DNA of 5,053 nt. It comes from Phycisphaerales bacterium UBA4658 (GTDB lineage Bacteria > Planctomycetota > Phycisphaerae > Phycisphaerales > UBA1924). Location of the stretch: NCBI GenBank assembly GCA_002405485.1, contig DHLW01000182.1, forward strand, positions 495-5,547. Reading direction: 5' to 3'. Made by a program: the position numbers and the translations under genes. The notes beneath the pieces are model-generated. The model had not been told where the DNA came from. It made no database searches and was given only the letters and a program-made list of their open reading frames with translations. Every line of letters starts with the position of its first letter. Within the stretch, counting starts at the first letter, position 1. This document shows positions 1-5,053 of the stretch, piece by piece.

Positions 1-119
1 GGCGGGGGGGGTGGGGGCGGCGGGGGCGGAGGCGGGGGCGGCTTGGAGCAGCCCACCAGCAGCGTTGCCACCACCGGCAAAAGCCCCATCGTCCATGCGG
101 ATCTGCGATTACGGCTCAT
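1..119 (-). CDS. N-terminus of a poly-proline lipoprotein (partial, runs off left edge)
   Basis: This short partial gene starts at ATG 119-117, inside the last 11 bp of fabD but in another frame. The start is backed by a strong ribosome binding site, GGTGGAG (133-127), 7 nt upstream. The 39 visible residues form a lipoprotein signal peptide. The n-region MSRNRRSAWTM contains RR, the hydrophobic core is GLLPVVATL, and the lipobox is L21-V22-G23-C24. Signal peptidase II would cut before Cys24, which would be lipidated. Ser25 and Lys26 follow, then at least 13 consecutive prolines (27-39) up to the window edge. The proline codons are mixed (CCG, CCC, CCT, CCA). The mature domain is outside the window, so the function is unknown. 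The proline tract is probably a flexible or wall-spanning linker. The overlap with fabD suggests co-transcription and coupled translation. Asp or Lys at position +2 after Cys favours inner-membrane retention in E. coli; Ser here would favour outer-membrane sorting, if that rule applies in this lineage. Confidence 0.78.
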   Translation of the reverse strand, partial: MSRNRRSAWTMGLLPVVATLLVGCSKPPPPPPPPPPPPP

Positions 120-1116
120 CGTGCGTCTCCACCTTCACGCCCTTGTCAATCCGGCGCATCATCCCCATCAGCGACTTGCCCGGCGCCAGCTCATGCCAAG
201 CGGTTCCGGGCGGGACCGAGCCCAGCAGCGACCGGCAGTTGGACTCCCAGCGCACTGGGTGCGTGAGCTGTTCGACGAGTCGCACGCGGATCGCTTCCTC
301 AATGCTACGGCCGGCAGATGCCTCGTGCGCCCGGCCCGTCACGTTCGACATCACCGGGCAACGCGGGGCCCGGATGGGCGCCGTGCGGAGCGCCGCCTCG
401 AGCTTCTCCGCCGCGGGCGCCATCAGCGGCGAGTGAAACGCCCCTGCCACCGCCAGCGGCTGGGCCCGCAACCCCATCGATCCCGCAGCATCGACCGCCC
501 GACGGCACGCGGCGATGGAACCCGAAATCACGATCTGTCCGGGGCAGTTGAAGTTCGCCGGCACCAGCACGTCCGAGCCGCGGGCCTCCGCGCAGAGCGC
601 GGCGGCCTGGGATTCGTCGGCACCGATGAGCGCGACCATGCCCGATCCGGGGGTCCCGTCGGAGAGCTTGATGGCGTCGGCGGCGTCCTGCATCGCCCGC
701 CCGCGGAGCACCACGAGCTCCAGCGCGCTCGCAAAGTCGATCGCCCCGGCGAGGTGCAGGGCGGTGTATTCCCCGAGCGAGAGCCCGGCGGCAAACGCCA
801 CGTGCGACTCGACCGCGCCACCCCCGGAGATCCCGTTCCCCCCCACCCCACCACCAGCGCCCCACGACGCCAGCAGCCCGTGCCACGCCGCGATCGACGT
901 CACGAAGATCGCCGGCTGGGAAACGTCCGTCTGATTCAGTCGCTCGACCGGCCCCTCGAAGCAGAGGGCGCTCAGCGGCACGCCCAGCCGACTTCCTAGA
1001 AGGGCGTCGGCCTGCTGAAACACGGCTCGCGCCTCGGCGGATCGTTCGAACCAGGCCTTGCCCATGCCGACGACCTGCGCGCCCTGTCCGGGACAGAGAA
1101 TGCACTTGACAGTCAT
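109..1116 (-). CDS. fabD: Malonyl-CoA:ACP S-malonyltransferase (FabD)
   Basis: FabD transfers malonyl from malonyl-CoA to acyl carrier protein in the cytoplasm, supplying the extender unit for type II fatty acid synthesis. The 335-residue product opens with the family signature CPGQGAQ (residues 8-14). The nucleophile elbow is GLSLGE, with catalytic Ser113; the more usual GHSLGE His is Leu here. Arg138 in VLRGRAMQ matches the malonate-binding Arg, and His228 in AGAFHSP is the catalytic partner. NFNCPGQIVISG (188-199) and MSNVTG (256-261) are further conserved blocks. It is about 25 residues longer than E. coli FabD, mainly from a glycine-rich insertion at about 86-100. I chose ATG 1116 because the conserved domain starts at once (MTVKCILCPGQG). 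No good SD precedes it, and an in-frame ATG at 1176 with a GGGGTG upstream would add 20 non-conserved residues. It is separated from fabH by 106 bp and overlaps the downstream lipoprotein gene by 11 bp. Assignment is near certain; the exact start is less so. Confidence 0.96.
   Translation of the reverse strand: MTVKCILCPGQGAQVVGMGKAWFERSAEARAVFQQADALLGSRLGVPLSALCFEGPVERLNQTDVSQPAIFVTSIAAWHGLLASWGAGGGVGGNGISGGGAVESHVAFAAGLSLGEYTALHLAGAIDFASALELVVLRGRAMQDAADAIKLSDGTPGSGMVALIGADESQAAALCAEARGSDVLVPANFNCPGQIVISGSIAACRRAVDAAGSMGLRAQPLAVAGAFHSPLMAPAAEKLEAALRTAPIRAPRCPVMSNVTGRAHEASAGRSIEEAIRVRLVEQLTHPVRWESNCRSLLGSVPPGTAWHELAPGKSLMGMMRRIDKGVKVETHDEP
127..133 (-). promoter_or_regulatory. Shine-Dalgarno site of the lipoprotein gene
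   Basis: GGTGGAG lies 7 nt before the ATG at 119, inside the fabD coding region. It decides the start of the downstream lipoprotein: the in-frame ATG at 89 would drop the charged n-region and lacks such a site. Confidence 0.65.
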
Positions 1117-1222
1117 GCATCCATGATAGCGGCCGATGGCGACTCGCCGGTGTGTGTCGGGCCGCACGCCCGGCATTCGGACACCCCAAGGCGCAGACGC
1201 GCGCACGCGGCCGGGGCCAAGC
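1117..1222 (-). other. fabH-fabD spacer with candidate -10 box and weak hairpin
   Basis: This is the only sizeable gap in the lipid-gene cluster. On the minus strand a TATCAT box (1128-1123) sits exactly where a -10 element would be if transcription began at the A of the fabD ATG. No convincing -35 is present. A possible folded element has an inner stem CGGGC/GCCCG (1158-1162 with 1168-1172) and an outer stem GGTGT/ACACC (1149-1153 with 1181-1185), unequally spaced and without a U-run. It does not look like an intrinsic terminator. An internal promoter is possible but unproven. Confidence 0.35.
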
Positions 1223-2275
1223 TCACACGCGCCAGAGCGACGCGCCCCAGGTGAGACCCCCGCCGAAGGCCAGCATCATGATGCGCTGCCCCGACCCGAG
1301 CGTGATGCGCCCCGCGCGAACGAGCTCATCCAGACAGAGCGGGACGCTGGCGGCGACGGTGTTCCCGAGCCGGTCGATGTTCACGTACAGCTTGTGCTCG
1401 GGCACCCCGAAGCGCTCTCGTGCGGCGCCGAGGATGCGGGCGTTGCTCTGGTGACAGACGAACATGTCGATGTCGTCGGGCTTGAGGCCCGCCTGCGTCA
1501 GCGTCTGCTCGATGAGTTCGGGGAATGTGCCGACGGCGAACTTGAAGACCCCCGCCCCGTTCATCTGCACCCGGCCGTACTTGCCCGGATCACAAGCCAC
1601 TCCCGGCGGAAAGTCCTGAGGACACTCGGGAACGTAAATCTCTTTCCATCCCTCGCCGGCGCAGTGCATGCTCTGGGCAACCACGCCAAAGCTCGGATCG
1701 TCCGCGGCCTGCAAGACCGCCGCCCCTGCTGCGTCGCCGAAGATGATCGCGGTGCCCCGACCGGCCGTGGAGTAGTCCATGAGCGTCGACAGGCAATCGC
1801 TCCCGACCACGCCGATGGTGCGGTATCCGCCCATCCGGATCAGATCGTGGGCAACGTTCATGCTGAAGACAAACCCGGAGCATGCGGCGTTGAGATCAAA
1901 CGCGCCGGCTCGACCGGCCTTGAGGCGCTCGGCGACCATGCACGCGCTGGCCGGACAGGCCATTTCGGGCGTCATGGTCGCGCAGATGATCAGGTCCAGA
2001 TCATCTGGCGTGAGCCGGGCCTGGGTCAGTGCGCCCTTGAGCGCGGCGGCGGCAAGCTGGGCCGTGCTCTCGCCCTTCTCGCGGTCGATGCGGTATCGCG
2101 TACGAATGCCCGTGCGCTGCACGATCCACTCGTCGGACGTGTCCATGATCTTCTCGAGATCCTGATTGGTCACGACCTTCGAAGGCAGCGCCGAGCCCGT
2201 CCCCACGATGCGCACGCCTCGGTTGGATGGACCGACGGTCCGGGGGCCGACGCTGTGCGGGCCAGTGGTGCTCAT
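1223..2275 (-). CDS. fabH: Beta-ketoacyl-ACP synthase III (FabH)
   Basis: FabH starts fatty acid chains by condensing an acyl-CoA primer, usually acetyl-CoA, with malonyl-ACP to give acetoacetyl-ACP. The 350-residue protein has the full thiolase-fold catalytic triad: Cys132 in NAACSGF, His275 in CHQSNARI and Asn305 in GNTVAASVP. DTSDEWIVQRTGIRTR (45-60) is the classic N-terminal FabH block, FGDAAGA (179-185) is conserved, and the C-terminus carries the glycine-rich AFGGGLTWGA. The ATG at 2275 overlaps the plsX stop as ATGA and has an SD AGGA (2285-2282) 6 nt upstream, so translation is probably coupled to plsX. This start leaves about 20 Gly/Pro/Ser-rich residues before the usual beginning at RIVGTGS. 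A GTG at codon 21 could remove them but has no comparable context support. Primer specificity (straight or branched) cannot be read from the sequence by eye. All catalytic residues are intact. Confidence 0.97.
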   Translation of the reverse strand: MSTTGPHSVGPRTVGPSNRGVRIVGTGSALPSKVVTNQDLEKIMDTSDEWIVQRTGIRTRYRIDREKGESTAQLAAAALKGALTQARLTPDDLDLIICATMTPEMACPASACMVAERLKAGRAGAFDLNAACSGFVFSMNVAHDLIRMGGYRTIGVVGSDCLSTLMDYSTAGRGTAIIFGDAAGAAVLQAADDPSFGVVAQSMHCAGEGWKEIYVPECPQDFPPGVACDPGKYGRVQMNGAGVFKFAVGTFPELIEQTLTQAGLKPDDIDMFVCHQSNARILGAARERFGVPEHKLYVNIDRLGNTVAASVPLCLDELVRAGRITLGSGQRIMMLAFGGGLTWGASLWRV

Positions 2276-3312
2276 GCCGGTTCCTGCTCGGGGTGGATCA
2301 CGCCGTCGAGTTCGGCAAGGCGCTTCACGATCTCGGCGTTCACGTGGTGCGCCACGAACTGCCGCGAGTTCCGGATCGCGTTCTTGATGGTCTTGGCCTC
2401 GCTGGAACCGTGCGCGATGATGTACGTCCCGTTCACCCCAAGCAGCGGCGCGCCCCCGTACTCGTGATAGTCGTTCTTGCGGTAGATGTCCTTGAAGATG
2501 GGTTCGAGCTGCAGCCCGAGATCCGGCGATCGCTCGAAGATCTCGTGCGCGATGGCCTTGAACAGCGAGCGGGCCAGCCCCTCGGCCATCTTCAGCATCG
2601 AGTTGCCCGTGAACCCGTCGGTGACCACGACGTCCGCCGCCCCGTCGAACAGATCACGCCCTTCGACATACCCGATGTAGTTCACCCCGGGGGTGTTCTT
2701 GTACAGATCATGCACCGCACCGATCAGGTCCGTGCCCTTGCCCTCCTCGGCCCCGATGTTCATCACACCGATCCGCGGGCTGGCGATCTTGAGCACGTGC
2801 TTGGCGTAGGTCTCGCTCATCACGCCGTACTGCCACAGATGGCTGGGCCTCGGCTCCGGATTGGCGCCGGCGTCGCACATGCACACCGGACCGTGGAACG
2901 CCGGAAACGTGACCGCGATCCCGGGCCGATGGACGCCGGGAAGTCGCCTCATGTGCATCGTGGCCGCGGAGACGCACGCTCCCGTGTTTCCCGCTGACAG
3001 CACGATGTCGCACCGCTTGTCGGCCTTGGCGGATCCGAGCAGCGCGGAGACCACGATCGACGAGTTCTTCTTGGTCCGGACCGCCTCCACGGGCGACTCG
3101 TGCATGCCGATGATGTCATCGCAATGCACGATCTCCAGCCGATGATCGGACGGAGAGACACCACGCTCCAGAAGGAGCTCCTCAACGTCGTGCCGACGGC
3201 CGACAAGAACGAGCTGATCCCCGGTGGGAAGCTCGTGCATGGCGTCGATGCACCCTCGAACAATGGCGTCAGGGGCGTGGTCTCCGCCCATGACATCCAC
3301 GGCGATACGCAT
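2272..3312 (-). CDS. plsX: Phosphate acyltransferase (PlsX)
   Basis: PlsX converts acyl-ACP and inorganic phosphate to acyl-phosphate, the donor that PlsY uses to make lysophosphatidic acid. It is a soluble, membrane-associated entry enzyme for phospholipid synthesis. The 346-residue length is typical. Family motifs run the full length: MGGDHAP (8-14), SAGNTGA (106-112), DAGAN (147-151), IGAEEGKG (187-194), VVTDGFTGN (229-237) and YGGAPLLGVNG (285-295). I use ATG 3312 because homologues begin MRIAVDxMGGD. A TTG two codons earlier (3318) is a real rival: the SD GAGG (3328-3325) is 6 nt from the TTG but 12 nt from the ATG. The protein would differ by only two residues. That SD overlaps the rpmF stop codon, and the 3' end overlaps fabH by 4 bp, so rpmF, plsX and fabH look translationally linked. 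No damage is seen. Confidence 0.97.
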   Translation of the reverse strand: MRIAVDVMGGDHAPDAIVRGCIDAMHELPTGDQLVLVGRRHDVEELLLERGVSPSDHRLEIVHCDDIIGMHESPVEAVRTKKNSSIVVSALLGSAKADKRCDIVLSAGNTGACVSAATMHMRRLPGVHRPGIAVTFPAFHGPVCMCDAGANPEPRPSHLWQYGVMSETYAKHVLKIASPRIGVMNIGAEEGKGTDLIGAVHDLYKNTPGVNYIGYVEGRDLFDGAADVVVTDGFTGNSMLKMAEGLARSLFKAIAHEIFERSPDLGLQLEPIFKDIYRKNDYHEYGGAPLLGVNGTYIIAHGSSEAKTIKNAIRNSRQFVAHHVNAEIVKRLAELDGVIHPEQEPA

Positions 3313-3324
3313 AGCCAAAGCCGA

Positions 3325-3328
3325 CCTC
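3325..3328 (-). promoter_or_regulatory. plsX Shine-Dalgarno overlapping rpmF stop
   Basis: GAGG shares bases with the TGA stop of rpmF (3329-3327). It is 6 nt from a TTG at 3318 and 12 nt from the ATG at 3312, so it makes the TTG a serious alternative plsX start and suggests ribosomes finishing rpmF reload onto plsX. Confidence 0.5.
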
Positions 3329-3527
3329 AGTCCTTCTCAACCCCGATCCCGAGCTTGGGAACCGAAATCTTCAGACCGGCGCGAACGTAACCGGACTCCT
3401 TGCACACCCGGTGATGCATCTTCGCCATGCCCGAGAGCGGGCACGTGGTGGGATGCACCGGCTGAAGGGCGTGGTGGGAACGGCGACGCCGCGTGCGGCC
3501 GTAGCTCTGTCTGTGGGTGGGTTGCAT
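3327..3527 (-). CDS. rpmF: Large ribosomal subunit protein bL32
   Basis: bL32 is a small, basic protein of the 50S subunit. The 66-residue product has the expected layout. It begins with an Arg-rich segment (RTRRRRSHHAL, 11-21), which matches the R(R)(S/T)H block of L32. Next comes a degenerate zinc ribbon (TTCPLSG...HHRVCKESGYVRAG), then a C-terminal tail (KISVPKLGIGVEKD) slightly longer than the usual 55-60 residues. In a standard Zn-binding L32 the two knuckles read CxxC. Here they are C29-x-x-S32 and C42-x-x-S45, so two of four ligands are Ser. The usual N-terminal MAVPKR is replaced by MQPTHRQS. Its position directly upstream of plsX-fabH-fabD is the conserved bacterial arrangement and strongly supports the call. 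A modest SD (GTGAG, 3538-3534) lies 6 nt before ATG 3527. Confidence 0.93.
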   Translation of the reverse strand: MQPTHRQSYGRTRRRRSHHALQPVHPTTCPLSGMAKMHHRVCKESGYVRAGLKISVPKLGIGVEKD

Positions 3528-3547
3528 AGCGGGCTCACTTCCGGCGC

Positions 3548-3575
3548 GCCGGTCCGTTGAAGCTCAACGACCGGC
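3548..3575 (-). repeat. 12-bp inverted repeat (hairpin or operator) in the rpmF leader
   Basis: Two arms pair perfectly except for one bulged base. GCCGGTC (3548-3554) pairs with GACCGGC (3569-3575), and GTTGA (3556-3560) pairs with TCAAC (3564-3568), leaving C3555 bulged and a 3-nt loop. The element ends 20 nt before the rpmF start and lies downstream of the proposed promoter, so it would be in the mRNA leader. No U-run follows on either strand, which argues against an intrinsic terminator. A second exact palindrome, CCGGCGCGCCGG (3541-3552), overlaps its start-proximal arm and reaches the ribosome binding region. It could be an RNA control element or a DNA operator for a dimeric repressor; neither is shown. 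Confidence 0.6.
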
Positions 3576-3609
3576 ATGGTTGCTCAAATCAAACAGACGT
3601 GGAACGCTC

Positions 3610-3618
3610 ATGATAGCA
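3610..3618 (-). promoter_or_regulatory. Candidate extended -10 promoter for rpmF-plsX-fabH-fabD
   Basis: On the minus strand the sequence reads TGCTATCAT: a TG extended -10 followed by TATCAT, a 5/6 match to TATAAT. No good -35 hexamer is seen, which is tolerated by extended -10 promoters. The predicted start near 3603 would give a leader of about 75 nt that includes the inverted repeat. This is an inference from a short motif. Confidence 0.35.
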
Positions 3619-3739
3619 CCGCAAAGCGAGTACATGAGCCGAACGGAGCGTGAACAATACCGACCCTCCAACCCCTCGTCAAGATTCGGTCAGCAACCCT
3701 TCCCACACCCCTTTGCACCCAGTCGAATCTACCCATTTT

Positions 3740-3744
3740 AGGGG
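3740..3744 (+). promoter_or_regulatory. Shine-Dalgarno supporting the ATG at 3749
   Basis: AGGGG lies 4 nt before ATG 3749, the best ribosome binding site near the 5' end of the dockerin-tailed gene. The GTG at 3650 has GGAG only one base away, and the GTG at 3809 has none. Confidence 0.45.
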
Positions 3745-3748
3745 ATAC

Positions 3749-4843
3749 ATGCACGGCCTCAATCCCCCAGACTGGACGCCGTCGGACTGGTGTGGTATTC
3801 GTCTGTACGTGACCAAGCGCCCGGCATCTCGAAACCCGTTCCCCTCCTGCCCCAGCGTCTGCCGGGGCGTCACAACACTCCTTGCGGCGGTGCTTGCCTG
3901 TGCTTCTCCCGCGGGGGCAGGCAACACCAATAACATCCTGATTACCGGGTATTGGCCCCCCACCAACGAAATGCTCCGCGAGTTCAGCCAGAACCCCGCC
4001 CAGAATCCCACCTGGATCGGGCGCAACTGGGAGGGCCGAGGGTTCGACGTGCATGCGTTCTTTCCGGAGTTTCCCGGGCAGACCGGACCGAACTGGGGTC
4101 GGGGCAGCGGCGATTTCGAGGTCGACTATCAGGACACCACGGCGGACTGGGCCCGCATCGTTGCGGGCATAAAGCCGGTGGCGATCATCACCTTCAGCCG
4201 AGCGAACACGACCGTGGGTTGGGAGCTCGAGCCCGCCGCCCGCCGATGGCGCCTGCAGACCGACGTCGGCACGACCCCCAGTCTGTACGTGAGCGACTAT
4301 CTCGCGCCGCTGCGGCCGGAGGGACTGCCGATCGGGTTGGAGCCGATCGGGAATGTTCGATTGAGTTCGCTCCCGATGCAGGCGATCGTGAACGCGGTCG
4401 CAGCCCAGATGTCGCCGACCCAGGCCGACCCGTTCATCCCGGCGTGGAACCCCGCGAATCCCAACGATCCGTACGACTTTGGCGGGGGCTTTCTGTCGGG
4501 GTACATCGCCTATCTCGGATGCTGGCACCGCGACCTGAACGTTCAGCCGACGGCCCAGTTTCGCTGCGTGGCGGCGGGGCACATCCACGTGGGCACGAAC
4601 ATGACGGTTGCCAACGGCCGAACCGCGGCGAAGATCTCGCTTCGCGAACTCATCGCGTTCGTGAACACGCAGGTGAGCATCTGCCGAGCCGACTGGGACG
4701 ATGACGGCGTGCTGAACACGTTCGACATCTTCGGCTTCCTGAACTCGTGGTTCACGGGCGACGGGGACTTCAACGGCCAGGGCGGGAGCGATATCGCGGA
4801 CGTCTTCGAGTTCCTGAACGCCTGGTTCGCCGGCTGCGCCTGA
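3749..4843 (+). CDS. Exported pyroglutamyl-peptidase I-like (C15-like) protein with GC-type dockerin tail
   Basis: The 364-residue product has three parts. First is an export signal: hydrophobic VTTLLAAVLACA (41-52) followed by SPAGA, with likely signal peptidase cleavage after Ala57. VLAC (48-51) is a weaker lipobox alternative. The body (about 63-307) resembles peptidase family C15. ILITGYWPP matches the VLVTGFxPF opening, Glu161 in WELEPAAR matches the catalytic Glu of LERVA, and GGGFLSGYIAY (246-256) matches SAGTYLCNYxxY. His280 in AGHIHVG matches the catalytic His of GFIHVP. The Cys nucleophile position is Ser250. Last is a dockerin-like module (312-364) with Ca-binding-type loops D315/D317/D319/D326 and D338/D340/N342, two FLNxWF repeats, and a Gly-Cys close ending GCA. 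I chose ATG 3749 for its SD (AGGGG). GTG 3650 adds 33 residues; GTG 3809 gives a more usual signal length but has no SD. The C15 link is by motif order only; substrate and activity are unknown. It is divergent from rpmF and probably unrelated to lipid synthesis. Confidence 0.8.
   Translation: MHGLNPPDWTPSDWCGIRLYVTKRPASRNPFPSCPSVCRGVTTLLAAVLACASPAGAGNTNNILITGYWPPTNEMLREFSQNPAQNPTWIGRNWEGRGFDVHAFFPEFPGQTGPNWGRGSGDFEVDYQDTTADWARIVAGIKPVAIITFSRANTTVGWELEPAARRWRLQTDVGTTPSLYVSDYLAPLRPEGLPIGLEPIGNVRLSSLPMQAIVNAVAAQMSPTQADPFIPAWNPANPNDPYDFGGGFLSGYIAYLGCWHRDLNVQPTAQFRCVAAGHIHVGTNMTVANGRTAAKISLRELIAFVNTQVSICRADWDDDGVLNTFDIFGFLNSWFTGDGDFNGQGGSDIADVFEFLNAWFAGCA
4682..4840 (+). other. GC-type dockerin-like domain coding segment
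   Basis: These codons encode residues 312-364 of the exported protein. The first loop is DWDDDGVLNTFD, a clean 12-residue DxDxDG...D pattern. The second, DGDFNGQGGSDIAD, is stretched by two residues. Each is followed by a near-identical helix, FGFLNSWF and FEFLNAWF, so the module is an internal duplication as in cellulosomal dockerins. The Gly-Cys near the C-terminus marks the planctomycete variety. Its partner (a cohesin or other anchor) is not in the window. Confidence 0.8.
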
Positions 4844-4921
4844 GTGTGCCGACACATCACGCTGCCGGATCGCCGAGCGGATCGAGGTGCCGCAGATGCG
4901 GGATGCGTTCGGCGGCGGGAG

Positions 4922-4949
4922 TGGACGCCCGACGGAACGGGGCTAGAAT
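4922..4949 (+). promoter_or_regulatory. Candidate promoter for tRNA-Lys
   Basis: TGGACG (4922-4927, 4/6 to TTGACA) and TAGAAT (4944-4949, 5/6 to TATAAT) are 16 bp apart. Transcription would start near 4956, about 50 nt before the mature tRNA 5' end, leaving a GC-rich leader to be removed by RNase P. Position and match make this the best promoter-like site in the window. Confidence 0.5.
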
Positions 4950-5007
4950 CGCTCACACACGAGTTCGGCCCCGCCGACCGCGCGTGCGCGACAAACAGAA
5001 CACGATC

Positions 5008-5053
<46 letters not shown>

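Noticed and set aside
1..96. Alternative minus-strand frame from ATG 96 (Ala/Gly/Pro-rich) after fabD
   Set aside because: It has no SD and no signal or domain. The frame from ATG 119 has a strong SD and a textbook lipoprotein signal, so it is preferred.
43..999. Long open frame on the plus strand opposite fabD
   Set aside because: Its product is Arg/His/Pro-rich low-complexity with no recognisable motif, and it lies antisense to an intact, motif-complete FabD. Such frames are expected in high-GC genes.
1149..1185. Hairpin in the fabH-fabD spacer as a transcription terminator
   Set aside because: The stems are short, the spacing between inner and outer stems is unequal, and no U-run follows on the minus strand. 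In sequence this GC-rich such pairings arise by chance.
1136..2467. 443-codon open frame on the plus strand opposite fabH and part of plsX
   Set aside because: It crosses the boundary of two verified genes, has no start context or domain, and shows the composition of an antisense shadow.
3371..3577. 68-codon minus-strand frame overlapping rpmF
   Set aside because: It runs through rpmF in another frame, has no family resemblance, and its 5' part is the leader inverted repeat.
3608..4855. 415-codon open frame on the minus strand opposite the dockerin-tailed gene
   Set aside because: The plus-strand product has a signal peptide, C15-like motifs and a dockerin; the minus-strand product is Arg/Val/His-rich with no recognisable domain.
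4844..4855. GTGT/ACAC mini-hairpin right after the dockerin gene stop
   Set aside because: Only a 4-bp stem with a 4-nt loop and no T-run; not enough for an intrinsic terminator.

Overview
This window most likely comes from a high-GC planctomycete, and within that group from a Phycisphaerae/Phycisphaerales-like lineage. The main clue is a secreted protein ending in a short dockerin-like module with a terminal Gly-Cys, the 'GC-type' dockerin tail I associate with that class. High GC, GTG/TTG start candidates and uneven Shine-Dalgarno (SD) strength fit but are not specific. The placement is by recognition, not a database search.

Positions 1-3527 (minus strand) hold the classic fatty-acid/phospholipid initiation cluster, transcribed right to left: rpmF (ribosomal protein L32), plsX (phosphate acyltransferase), fabH (ketoacyl-ACP synthase III) and fabD (malonyl-CoA:ACP transacylase). 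FabD makes malonyl-ACP and FabH condenses it with acetyl-CoA to start a chain. PlsX turns finished acyl-ACP into acyl-phosphate for glycerolipid synthesis. Linkage of L32 to this set is conserved in many bacteria and ties membrane synthesis to ribosome production. plsX and fabH overlap by 4 bp. A 106-bp gap precedes fabD. After fabD, where fabG or acpP would often follow, a lipoprotein gene begins inside the fabD 3' end and runs off the left edge. It has a good SD, a textbook lipobox and a poly-proline tract.

Positions 3528-3748 are the divergent intergenic region. They hold a candidate extended -10 promoter for the rpmF cluster and a 12-bp-stem inverted repeat in the rpmF leader. Positions 3749-4843 (plus strand) encode an exported, dockerin-tailed protein whose body resembles pyroglutamyl-peptidase I (peptidase family C15), with Ser at the expected Cys nucleophile position. 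Positions 4844-5007 hold a plausible promoter for the tRNA-Lys(CTT) gene that starts at 5008 and is cut by the right edge.

I saw no mobile element, CRISPR array or phage feature. The core genes are ordinary. The items most worth a second look are the C15-like Ser variant, the rpmF leader dyad, the poly-proline lipoprotein and the half-degenerate L32 zinc site.
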